From Istiophorus platypterus (lineage: Eukaryota; Chordata; Actinopteri; Istiophoriformes; Istiophoridae), in the NCBI GenBank assembly GCA_016859345.1, contig CM029129.1, positions 18,706,946-18,770,945 on the forward strand: a DNA stretch of 64,000 bases, given 5' to 3'. This document shows, one piece after another, positions 11,640-22,683 of the stretch. A program made the translations under genes and the position numbers. Position 1 is the stretch's first letter; every line of letters begins with the position of its first letter. The notes beneath the pieces are model-generated. The model was not told the origin of the DNA and ran no database searches. It worked only from the letters and a program-made list of their open reading frames with translations.

Positions 11640-14149
11640 AGTGGGAGGGGGGAGAAAGATGAGTGAAAGTTATCGTGAAAAAGCAGAAACACAGTTAACT
11701 TTAACATTCATTATTCAAAACGACCCATGGGAGAAATTCTCTTGTCTGCTGGAGCTGTTAAGGATTTAGTTTCTCCCTCCAAGTCACTTCAGTGTGGCAG
11801 ATGCTTGCTGACACGAGCCTTCAACCACATGCTTAAATAACCTCCAAACTGCCTTGGCTTAGATTGACAGGAAGAGTGAGAGCCCCTCTGCAATTCTGAT
11901 TCTAGGCCAACAATTTACTCCAAGAGCGAAATATACAGAAGAGACTCCCTTCAAATAATAATAATTTCCTTTAGCCCTCTCGGAGCACCAGATGGAGAGT
12001 TAGGGAAAATTAAGAGCCACCAAATCTACTTCACAAAAGCTCAACTATTATTGACAAGAAATCTTTTATGGCACAGCCCTAGTGGGTTAACCTCAACCAT
12101 CCAGCATTTAAATGTTAAATAAATGTCTAAAAAACACTAAGGACTATGGCAATGTAGATTATAAACTGTTGATGAATAACTAAGGAGGAGATATTTGCAG
12201 CACATAAAAGGCCTCAGGTCAATCAATATGTTTTTTGGATTATGTAAAAATGTGTTAAGTCTGTATGAAATGCACATAATAGAGTAATATACCATCAATA
12301 TGTATTAATAGATAAAGTATAAAAAAGTATGTTTTTCTATAAATGATATGATTTTTGGAGGTGGGGTTCGCCAGAAGTTAGTGCGATGAGTAGATATATA
12401 ACGTAGGCAGGTGAATTTTTGTCACAAAAGCCATAATGGCCTGCGACACCTCCGTAGCTCAGTCGCCAAAGTCAGGTAGCCCTCTTGGATTGAAAGGGAC
12501 TCGGCTGACCAGACCGTACTGAGCAGTATCAGCAGGGGGAGCGCTTGTCTCACCGAATGCCTGCCGGGGTCGGTTGCCTGGGGCCGCGTCTGCTCAGAAA
12601 CGAAAAGGCATCCTTATCTGATGAAATTAAACTCCTCATAATCAGCTTTCATAAAGACAGCTGAGAGCCAACCCTCCTCCACTGCATATTAATACCGCTA
12701 ATAATGCTCCGCCGCAAATCGCCGCATAGCACAGACAAAGAAAAAAAAACAAAAAAAAACACACACACAAAAAAGAAACGGACTAGAAGATGTGCCCGAG
12801 CCATTGTCTTGGCAGAAAACGTCAACGGTCTTTGTGTCGGTGGGAGACAGAAGGGAAGGGAGAGCGGGGCTGTTTTGCATTTCGCTTAGGCCGGCCTAGT
12901 GTCTCGACTTGATCTATGACAGCGGAGAAAGACACTTCAAAGGGAGGAATAATTGACCATGACCAGAGTGAAAGCAAGGGGTCAGCACACGCACACACAC
13001 AAACACACACACACACGCACACACACAGCGGTGTGTGCTCATTTCTTTCTCATCTGCCAGCTCCTTCCTCTCCACCTCATGGTTATGCATTTCACAGTGC
13101 ACCATATGTGTTCCTGGCCGCTTGCATTATACTCAGAGAGGTGGAGTAAACTACATAATCATTGAACCTTCTCCAGGAGCCTTTGAGCTGCAGTCGCTGC
13201 TCTTGTGGCCCCCGGAGGAGTTTTAACATTTTATAGTTTACGCTGTATCTTGTGCCAGTGACAGTAGAGACTGTTGACTGTGTCCGGCAGAGGGTATTTC
13301 TGAGCAGTGCGAATCGTTCTCAGAGAGTTGATGTGGTGTTGCCAGACCGGGCGGGTTTTCGGCTACTTTTCCTTTAATCTGGCGTGAAAATCGATTTTGG
13401 CGGTTTCTTATAACTCGAGCAGATTTAATAATTTCCACACGCAAAAAAAAAAATTGGCTACTCCGGAGGTTTTGCGACTTGTAAGGGAGGCTCGCAATTT
13501 GTGTCAAAAATCGGAATCATAACTGAGTCAAATCCCAGCACGCAGACATGATAAATGTGCGAATTACACTTTCTGAGGATACGGACATCCGGTGTCCATT
13601 GCAAATAAACCTCCACAAACAGCTTAGAAATCATAGAAGAAAGATGATGCTTAGAATTCAAGAACTTGCTTGAAAATCATCAGGTTTTTAGGCTTTCTTA
13701 GGTATGAAAATAATTCATTCATACTCGACGATACATTTAATGGTATATCGCAAACAGGACCAGCTAATTGTGTATACGGCATCATTAATTTTCCAAAATG
13801 TAAGCAAACCTAGGCTAAAAAACGGGGCTCAAGTTGTAGCCCATGGCACAACGCACTCACTCACTACAGGTTTTTACTATGACCTATAAAGAATATTTTG
13901 TGTACACAGAGTGTTTTCAAATTAAGAAGAATTCTATTAGACGTGGAGCTCGCTGGTAGAATTAGACCCGTTAGCCTGTAGAGCGCAGGTGCAATGAGCA
14001 CGTGTCGGTGTTCATTGATACTGTGTACAGAATTTACGAAGATATCATTGGTAACGTTATAGGTTTTTTAGCAAGACTTTAAGTTGAGGTTATTGCAGCC
14101 CTCCACAATCAAGAAAGAGCACAGAGTTACAATGACAGCGCGTTTGTCA
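11640..14149. other. non-coding, upstream of sertm1 (intron or 5' flank)
   Basis: No convincing exon is visible. It holds an (AC)n stretch at 12988-13027 and a high-complexity stretch near 12590-12690 that could be a conserved non-coding element. The stretch at 13250-13600 looks like old repeat DNA. A tRNA A-box-like string at 12450-12465 lacks the rest of a tRNA. Confidence 0.5.
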
Positions 14150-14560
14150 ACGGGGTTACACTAAAACTACCGAACCGATTCGCACCAAACTCGGTGGAGG
14201 GGCGGGACATTGGCCAAGGGAGAACCCGTTGCATTTTTGGATGCAGATTTTTCAACATTTTTGTCAATTTCTCGTGAAACAGCGTACAGAACTTGAATTT
14301 CAAAGAATCTGACCTGTTGAGATAGATGAGTTTGTACAGTTCGGTGCAGATCCAGATAATAATCTGGACCAGGTGGATAAAAATGCTGGATCCACATCAC
14401 ACACAGTGTTGTACTTGGTAATTTTAATGACGAATGCAGCATTTATGTCATCGGACTACTTCCTTTTTTAAATTTTTTTGTATTATAAGAGCTAGACCGA
14501 CATGTAGGATTGTTGGGCCTCGGCGGAGGTATGTGCTCTACTGAGCGCCATTCTGCTTCT
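14150..14560 (+). mobile_element. teleost interspersed repeat, about 400 bp
   Basis: Landmarks of a common percomorph repeat are present in order. Near the left is CACCAAACTCGGTGGAGGGG, then TTCAACATTTTTGTCAATTT, then CAGATCCAGATAATAATCTG. At the right end is GGGCCTCGGCGGAGGTATG followed by TGCTCTACTGAGCGCCATTC. I recognise the family by sight but cannot name it or assign a class with confidence. No open frame is retained. Confidence 0.55.
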
Positions 14561-16429
14561 GAGTCTTTTAACATTTGTCGGTGCCGTTACAAAACTTTTC
14601 TTAATCTCCTATTGTGTAATACCTCTTTTGAAGTTTAAGCCAGCCGCTCTGTCCCCAAACTCTTTTCTTCTCCACTTATTCACTGCCTTTTATTTTCTTT
14701 CCCTTTCTCTCCATTGGTCTCTCTCTCTCTCTCTCTTTCTCTGTGGATGGTACAGTTGACAAGATCTCTGCTCACTTTAATTTACAGCCCACTGTACCTT
14801 CGGGGAGATACAGAGCATAATGAGGAGGGATGAGTTAAGCTGCGCTCTCTTTTTGCGATTGCATGCTCTCTTGCCCCATCTCTGTTTTCTTTATTAAACA
14901 CTCCCAGTGGTCAGTCCCGGCGCAAAGAAAAACTTTCTCGCCGCTTTCATTAACTTATATCATCTCTTTCTCTCCTGCAACCTCTGAGAGTTGAAACAGG
15001 GCTGTTCATTCCGCGGATGCCCCCCCCCCCCCCCGCCTCCCCGTCAACATGCTAAACTGATTTCATCCCTGAAATGATTTGATCATCTGGATTTTATCAA
15101 CAACATTTGCGCTGAGAGTGCTTGTTGAAAAATGGTTCTTCTGTAATCCTGTGATTTTAAATTCCCCTTCAGTTTTACCCCCCCTAAGCTCAAAAAAGTG
15201 TCAGTAAGGTCATATGTCTGTCAGAAATGTCTGAACGTGACACTGAACTCCCACCCTCTTGCTCAGTCTACATCTCTCTGCCTTAATTTCTTCTGCTCCT
15301 CTATTCTGCCACCTTTTCCTCGTCCTATCCACCGTCCCTCTCTTGTCTGCCCCCCCCCCTACTTTTTTTCTGCTTTGGATATGCTGCTGTCGTTAATGAT
15401 ATGTTGTTTGGTGATGAAGCTTGTTCAGTGTGAGCTGAAGTGGCTGATAATTGTGCTTAATGATGCTTTTTGTATCCAGGCAACACAGTACATTCGGTTC
15501 TTTTTCAAGGTAATCTACTTTAAGAGGGCGCGCCATGCAGTCCCGCTGAGGCTGAAGAGGTCAGACATACACGCGCAGATGTACACCCAGCCTACGTATA
15601 AAACGTAAATACCGGCAGTTGTTTTCCGTAAAAGTTGTTGCAGTTCAGGAAATACTCAAATTTTTATTTGAATTAGCTGACATCAATTCTTGTATTCCTG
15701 ATATCGATTCTTTGCATTTGCACCCATCGTGCGTTTTCTTTGTTGCACCTGTAGCCACGACCGAACGCGCTTCCAGGGGGTCCTGAAGCACTGACACACC
15801 CTGGAGTACGCTTTTACATCACTCTAGCAAGGTGAGAGGTTTTTAGCAGTTTGTTCTTGAGGTGTTCAACCCATCAGGCCCATCAGGCCCTGATAAGTGC
15901 TCAACCAGTTGATCCTTAGTCTCCATGCTGCTAAAGGCTGACCTGACTTTCTCCGGTTCCTTTGGTCAGATGAGCCTGAGCTTAACAGCATTTCTTTTTC
16001 TGAGACCGGGGGAATAATTTGCACCTCCTTTTTAGCGCTCTCCCGCTGAGTTGTAATCTCATTTGTTCTTGAGCCTCTGCAACAAGAGCCTGGCTTAATT
16101 TCAGCTTTTGCCTAACTCTTATCTTCTGTTTTTTTTGGGTCTTAGGGACCTAAATCCTCTCTGACACCTAAAAAAGAAAAAAAAGAAAAAAATACTCAAC
16201 ATCATTTTTATCAGCTTGATACTTAATCACTTTTCCCAATTTTATGAGATTTGCTTATGAACTTTAACATCAATCAAACGTGCAAACCTAGTTTGCAACA
16301 AAAGGAAGGGTTACGACCTCAATAGTTATTGAAAACCCTTAAATGTTAGGTCTTAATGATGTCACGTGAAAAGAAATGGGAAAATGCCAGATATCTTTTA
16401 GACATCAGCAGATATTCTAAGCTTGCCCC
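14561..16429. other. intergenic, no gene seen
   Basis: CT-rich and T-rich DNA with a C run at 15021-15034. The longest open frame here (15198-15608) has no recognisable domain and reads through pyrimidine-rich sequence, so I do not call a gene. Confidence 0.55.
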
Positions 16430-16850
16430 GGTTTTTTGATGGCGCTATATGTAAATTGTTGCTGTCGCTACATAGCCAATGTTAGCGTTAACAGCAGTTT
16501 GATTACCAGTCTGGGAGAAAAGTTCCCCATTTGGCATCAGACTTCATTCCTTCACTGTGCTTTTTCATCCTCTCGTGCCGAACCGAGGGCAGAACGGATG
16601 TCACGGTGAAAAGTGGTACTACAGGACGGGGCCGGCTGGTTGGCAGGCTAAGTTCAGATGAAGGAAATGCATGATAGAAATGGAAGCGAAACAAGCGTCA
16701 CCGCTGGAGATTGTTCTTGGTGAATAAAGGAATGAAGTTTGACGCCAAATTTGCAACGTTTTTTCTCTAGACTGGTGAACAAACAGCTGTTAATGCTGAG
16801 GTCGACTATGTAGCCGCAGCAAAAAAACTTACATACAGCACCTTTAAGGT
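16430..16850. mobile_element. fold-back MITE with ~110-bp inverted arms
   Basis: The left arm (about 16444-16555) and the reverse complement of the right arm (about 16725-16842) align along their whole length. Shared blocks are ATGTAA, GCTACATAG, TTAACAGC, ACCAGTCT and ACTTCATTCC. The outer right end reads AAAACTTACATACAGCACC, the end of a familiar teleost miniature element. The 170-bp core is unrelated between arms and non-coding. Arm identity looks like roughly 75-80% by eye, so it is an old insertion. Confidence 0.8.
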
Positions 16851-17688
16851 TGAACTGAGGCAATGTACAGCTTCAGCTTGCTCTTTCCGCCGTCCTGCTC
16901 AGTCTCAGCTGCTCCCGCGCTTCCCTCCGAGGAGATGGGGTCTTCTGATGACAGGAATGGCTTCTCCGCGGCTCCTCTCCGAGGCAAAGGACAATGGCCT
17001 GACCAGACTTCCAGAGTTGGCACCATTGTGCACCTTGTGCAAATTTCTCCTCTCGAGTTCCATGGCTTTCTTCTCACTCAGACCTGGCTTGAGCATGTTC
17101 TGTCCGCCGTCGGCCTGTAACTAAAGGACGTGAGCCTTGACTCCCAAAGCTCCCTTTTGTCCTGATCAAACTCCTTCTCAAGCTGCACAATCTCTGCAAG
17201 TCGCTAAAAATCTCGTCCTCTCCGTCTCATCCTGTGCCGTGGAGCTGCGACTGCTCCACTTTCTCAATCTCTTCCTCAACTCCACCCTCCTTCATTTTTT
17301 CACCATCTTCTCCATAATCTTTTCATTATGAGAACTGACACTGTTCTGTGTAAATTCTGCACAATTTGTTTTATCTAAAGTTTCCTGTCTATATAAAAAT
17401 CCAATATTAATTGAGTCCTATTTTATTACAAATACTAATAAAACAGCAGAAGATTCAGGTTATTATGATTTCATGTTTTTAATTGATAAAACGTATAACT
17501 TTTGCATAAGGCTTTTTAATATTCACAGTTTGTCCGTTCAGGGCCAAACACAGACATCCATAAACTCTTTACTTTTTCTAATTAAACCTTGAGCCATCTT
17601 TTGATGAGAGAAAATAGCCCTGGCTATGACTGGAATTTTTACAGTCCATGCATGCAGCCTATGCAAATATTAGCAAAACCCAGACTTC

Positions 17689-17727
<39 letters not shown>

Positions 17728-18851
17728 CAGTTGTCTGTTCAGTTCTGGTATTAGCCCTTCACTTCATGAATAATGGACAAGGTCCATGTGTGGCAAAATG
17801 TCACGGCATTTGGGCCATATTCTTTGTGTGCTTGTGTTAGTGTGTGTGTGTGTGTGTATGTGAGTGAGTGTGTGCATAATTTTTCATGGTGTATTCATAC
17901 CACATGCCTAAACAAACAAAGACAAGCTGAGCCGGTAGCAGAAATACCAGGGGTATTCATTCACATGCGTGCCCTTATGTAAAAATACCATAGATTTTGC
18001 AAATGCACACATATACAGTTTCAGCTCAAACGGCCAAAGATAAAAAAAAAGAAAGCAGCCTGAATTTCAAACACTTTAAACATCTCCCATGCTGAGCCAG
18101 ATCAGCCGAAAGCAGACCTGAGGCTTAACCCCTCCAATTCCAAATCACCTCTGCATACCTAAATCCAAATACCACAGATAACCCAGACTGGGGTCAGAGA
18201 TATGCCGGAATGATGAAGGCATGTAGGAACTGATGTTTCAGTACTTATCAGTAGTCCTCAACCATTTCCCTGCTTTTATTTTAACAACCTATTTCTCTCC
18301 ACTTTGTATTGTTTCACTGTTTACTTTCAAATCATGCCCCGTAAAAAGGACGTTTACCTGGATAAACACGAGTAAAACGTTGATAAATGATTAGAAAAGT
18401 CTCCAAATTTTTTTTTAGGACAAGAGTTGGAATATGAATGAGTCTCCAGGAACAATAAACTAATGTTTTTATTCATTGCCTTTACATTTGAATGACAAAA
18501 TGTCACAGCACACCTGAGTGCACTCGAGGCTACACCGGGGGTCGCGCACCACTGTTCAGCTGGTAAAACTGATTCTCTCGGATATTCAGAGCATGAAAGT
18601 AAGGATTTCAAAAGGCTAAAAATGGAACGAGATGTCAGAGATAGTGCGAAACGGCTTATTGTAAGTGACGGGGAGGTAACATGAGTGGAAAAGAAAAAAA
18701 ACTAACAAAAAACAAACAAGAAAACAAACAAACAAACAAAAAAACACGTGCAGACACGGAGCAATGGTGAAGGTTATGAATAGGAAGAATTGGAAGGGAT
18801 TTATGGTCAGTGGCCAATGCGGCTAATGAGCTGTGGTGCTTTGATGTCTTC

Positions 18852-18853
<2 letters not shown>
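16851..18853. other. intergenic, no gene seen
   Basis: No supported gene. Contents include the (AG)n microsatellite at 17691-17725, a short TG stretch near 17838-17870 and an AAAC-rich stretch at 18700-18745. Open frames near 16863-17120 exist on both strands but have no recognisable domain. Confidence 0.5.
17691..17725 (+). repeat. (AG)n microsatellite
   Basis: An uninterrupted run of about 17 AG units. Confidence 0.95.
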
Positions 18854-18885
<32 letters not shown>

Positions 18886-18919
18886 CCACTGGTTGAAACC
18901 CCTTCTTTGACACCCCCCC

Positions 18920-18953
<34 letters not shown>
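18854..18953. repeat. paired (GT)n and (AC)n microsatellites in inverted arrangement
   Basis: A GT run at 18854-18884 and an AC run at 18922-18953 are complementary arms separated by 37 bp. They could pair into a ~30-bp hairpin. Confidence 0.9.
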
Positions 18954-18955
<2 letters not shown>

Positions 18956-19810
18956 CTGGCTGCAGTAGCCGATAAACCTGACCCTGAAAGCCGCGCGCTC
19001 CTTCTGACCCCGCGTCCATTATGGGGGATGCGATGAGCCAAACGTGACCAGGGGTGTGTTTGTGCAAACAAGCCCCGCTCTTGTCCTTATTGCTCTTGAA
19101 AGGACACTTTTATGCCCCCCCCCCACCCCCACCCCCCACCTTCTTCTCTCGGTCCGGGGGCACAATTGCCCCACTCATCGCTCACCCAATCCCACTTTTT
19201 TCCCTCAACCGCCGCTCTGGATGCCCGATTTCTCTCCCCGGGCTGGATGAAGGTACGCACGACCCCCCCCCCCCAACCACCCTTCGCCCCGACCGTCCGC
19301 CCTGTTCCCTGGATGCTGCGAGTCCGCTGATGACAAGCATCTCAGAAACATTTCCATCTTCCTCTTTTTTCGTTTTATGAACCCCCCTCTTTTTTTTTTA
19401 CTCCATCTCTTCCTTTCCTTCGCTCTCACTCCTTCACTTTCTCCCCGCTGCCCCGCAGCCAGTGATAATTCACCGAATAAAGTTGTTGGCTGATCATTTT
19501 GACGCGAATGATGCCTTTCTGCATTCGGCAGGAATCCCCCTCTCAGCGGATCAGACGCGGACCGTCCCCGGTCTGTCTCCCCCTCAAAGACCAATTCAAT
19601 ACATTACATTACAGGAAAAACCCGCCCGGGGCGCCGGCCGGCTTAATGAAACTGTTGCAAGCAGAGATAGTCACAGACCTTTTCTGGTGCGGGGGGGGGA
19701 GCTGTCCCTCGCTCGTGTTCACGTCGTGCAGAAATCCATCCCGTTGTGCCGGGTCTCTCAGCCGAGCGAACCAGATCTGTTCCCCCCCGGATCCTCTCCA
19801 AGAGCCTGTC

Positions 19811-19811
<1 letters not shown>

Positions 19812-19853
<42 letters not shown>

Positions 19854-19914
19854 TCTGTCATTCAGCGTGACCCACACACACACTCTCACACACACACACA
19901 CTCTCACACACACG
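19812..19914 (+). repeat. (CT)n then (AC)n compound microsatellite
   Basis: A CT run at 19812-19852 is followed by interrupted AC/TC units at 19872-19914. Confidence 0.93.
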
Positions 19915-20137
19915 ACCCAGGCACCACAGCTGGAGCAGACGATGTCAGACCAGGACCATCTCAATAAACGGGCTCACACTCCAAAGGGGGGGACGTGCAG
20001 AAACCCAGGGCCTGTGACTGAGAGGCTGCAACTACTGGATCGTCCTGGTGCGTTGTTTTCATGTTTTGTTTTTGTTTTTGTTGTTGTTGTTTTTAATACT
20101 TTAGAAGTGGAGGGGGAGGGGGGCGCTCGCTCTAATC

Positions 20138-20267
20138 CAACCCCTCTCTCTCCCTCTCTCTCTCCCCCTCCCTCTCTCTGTCTCTCCCTCTCTCTCTCTC
20201 CCCTCCCTCTCTCTGTCTCTCCCTCTCTCTCTCTCTCTGTCTCTCCCTGTCTCTCTCTCTCTCTCTG
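20138..20267 (+). repeat. imperfect polypyrimidine (CTCTC/CCCTC)n tract
   Basis: About 130 bp of almost pure C/T on the plus strand, built from CTCTCTC and CCCTC units with occasional TGTCTC. Overlapping frames in all phases are translations of this tract. Confidence 0.92.
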
Positions 20268-20489
20268 ACTCCCCCCGCCTCCGCCCTCCCCCCCCCCAGT
20301 CAGTCGAGCGAGTGCGCCTCGGAGTTCCGGCAGCTCGAGGCAGACAAGTAGCTGAATCAAGAGACACGTCACCGATAAACGTTTTGATACATTGATCAAA
20401 TAAATCAGCATTAGTCAATGCGTGCATGCCCTCCCACGCGCAACCCCCCCCCAAACGCACCCCCCACGCACCCCCCCACTGCCCCTCCA

Positions 20490-20516
20490 ACACACACACA
20501 CACACACACTCACACG

Positions 20517-20556
<40 letters not shown>

Positions 20557-20572
20557 CTCACACACACAATCA
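20490..20572 (+). repeat. (AC)n microsatellite with CG interruptions
   Basis: AC units broken by CGCACG and CTCAC variants. Confidence 0.93.
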
Positions 20573-20850
20573 GGCCTTTGTTTCTGCTCTCATCCGTCTA
20601 GTGTGTGTGTGAGGCACACGACCCCGCTCTCTGCCCTCAGCAAACTGCGTCAGTAGACGGTGTCCGGTGGTGAGCGGCGACTGGCTGCCAACGTCCTGCC
20701 AGACTCAAGGGCCCCGGGAGCGACCCGGACCGGCCCCGGTCCCTCCGGGGGGGGGGGGGGCGGGCGGCTTGGGAAGAGGAGAAGAAGCCTTCAACACCTC
20801 TCGATCTCCGGCCCTGCTCACCACGCCTCTCTTCATCCTACAGCTCTGAT

Positions 20851-22683
20851 CTTTTATTTATTTTTTTTTACATATTTTTACTTCCCTCTCTTTCTTCTCC
20901 CTCTGTTAACAGCGTCTGACCACATCTGTTCTATAAAAGTGCACAGATATCTTTATTGGATTTGAAAATGAACATATGCTGAAACAAATTACCTATGAAA
21001 ACATTTGCCAAAATGCATTTTAGATAATTGGGGGTTGCAGTAAAAGAAACTCTTTTGTTGAGAAAAAGAGCTGATTAAAGGGTGAGCTCACCTAAAAAAA
21101 TCTCTCTAAAGCCATTGGGATAGTTTCAAATTTATTTGGACAGATTCTTGAAGTTTGCATCTGCATTTTCTGCTTCCATCCCAATGCAGGGGAGGTGGAA
21201 ATGTTCTCTGTGGCTTTTAGTGGCTCCTTGTAGTTGTTCTCAGGCACAGTGGCGCTTTAGGCCGGATGCTGTTGTCAGCCTCAGTAAGGCTCAACATGCT
21301 CACAGGTGACGATGCCAGTGTGTCCGCGTTTAGCAGCCATGCTGTTTACAACATGCACCGTCCTGGTTTTGGCAAGTCAGCATGCTAACTTGCTAATCGT
21401 CAGTAAACACAGGCGAGGTCAGCAATCACCAGATTCTTTACAAGACATCATCTAGTAATCAAGAAATATGTCTGATGGACCAACAGGCCCATGATATCAT
21501 CCCTAGTGCCACTATGTCTTTGTAAAACTAATAATGTTACTTTGACAAAAGGAAAGTAAAGTCGGAAACGGTCGACGGGACATGGAGACATACGGCAATG
21601 TCCTGCAGCAACAGGTTCTTTTGTGTCAAAACCAGAAGGGGGACACATTGCTTCAAATACAGAAACACAAAATAAACATGGGACAGTCTGCTCCACTACG
21701 CTGTCAATGGTTTTCATCATGACTTATTATTTTGACAGTGTTGCTGCAGCTGAGAGAATATCTTCAGTCATTTGGGCGAGTCGACCCTTTAAAGTTCTTC
21801 ACTTTGATGGTAAAAATGATTGTAAGAGTAGGCGACTAAATTGGGAATGAAACACTCTAAATAAGGTTCAGTCCCTCCTGATCTAAAATAATTTTTGCAC
21901 GTGACTCTGAATTTCGTACCAGCTTGTTAGCACTTTAATGGTATTCATGAAAGTGTTAATTGTGTGGCAGATGACACCTGTCCCTGCTCTGCGAGGGTGG
22001 TGGTGGGGGGGGGTGCCTCCTCCTCCTCCTCCTCCTCCTCCTCCTCCTCCTCCTCCTCCTCCTCCTCCTCCGCAGATGCCTCTGTCTTTTGCCATCTGCC
22101 CGCTGACACAGGCCCCAGAGGGAAATAGCGGCAGTGAAGAACAGAGAGAGGGGAGATAGGAGGAGGACGACTTTATTTCGTGTCCGGATTCCAGTGTTCA
22201 CCAACATCACATGGCCGGTTTTCCTGTGTACTTCAGACACAAGTTGGGCAGCGTGTGAGGACGTCTGGGATTTGTCCAATGAGCGTATATCTGCTTGTGA
22301 ATATTTTCTTAATCTGAACCAACTGAAACACACACAAAATAAAATAATTAAAAAAAAATTGATAAATATCTTAATGTGATGCTGTAGGCGGTTTCACTGG
22401 TGTTGCCAGTGTGGAGGGAGAAACCAAGGACAGAGGAAAGGAACATTGCACATCATTCAATTATTCTAATAATTATTTCCCCTGACCTCCATTATACTAA
22501 TCTTACACTTCAAGGTCATATCTAAACCTACAGCAGGGAATCGGTACACACATACACTCATTTCCTTATTTTCTTAAGAAGGGGATATGTTTGGCAAAGC
22601 TAATTAAGGCTGTTAGAGTACATGTGCTTGTCTCTGTGCAAACTCAAGTCTTCTTGTTTGTTTTATGTGTTCTGAGTTCATAC
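20851..22683. other. intergenic, repeat remnants only
   Basis: No gene is supported. 21230-21420 contains GCATGCTAACTTGCTAAT and related text resembling the teleost repeat seen at 61270-61600. 22017-22071 is a TCC array. Confidence 0.45.
22017..22071 (+). repeat. (TCC)n trinucleotide array
   Basis: About 18 TCC units are preceded by a G-rich stretch (21997-22013) and followed directly by CGCAG. The array is pure pyrimidine on the plus strand. Poly-Pro, poly-Gly and poly-Arg open frames across it are artefacts. Confidence 0.95.

Larger units (their letters stand above)
18990..20850. other. GC-rich, low-complexity island; possible sertm1 promoter region
   Basis: Compared with its AT-rich surroundings this stretch is GC-rich, with repeated CpGs near 19003-19015, 19620-19640 and 20695-20765, C runs and long CT and AC arrays. 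It is the most promoter-like sequence upstream of minus-strand sertm1, about 8-9 kb away. No exon can be defined and no TATA or initiator is convincing. The link to sertm1 is inference. Confidence 0.3.

Noticed and set aside
12445..12520. tRNA-like string (CCGTAGCTCAGTCGCC)
   Set aside because: It resembles an A box only; there is no B box or cloverleaf pairing downstream.
15198..15608. 136-residue plus-strand open frame
   Set aside because: It has no recognisable domain, no flanking exons and pyrimidine-rich content; chance is likely.
19462..20411. Long Ser/Leu- or Arg/Glu-rich open frames up to 268 residues
   Set aside because: They are produced by the CT/AC arrays, which lack stops in several frames.
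20932..20939. TATAAAAG as a promoter
   Set aside because: It is on the plus strand with no plus-strand gene or exon downstream for 12 kb; probably chance.
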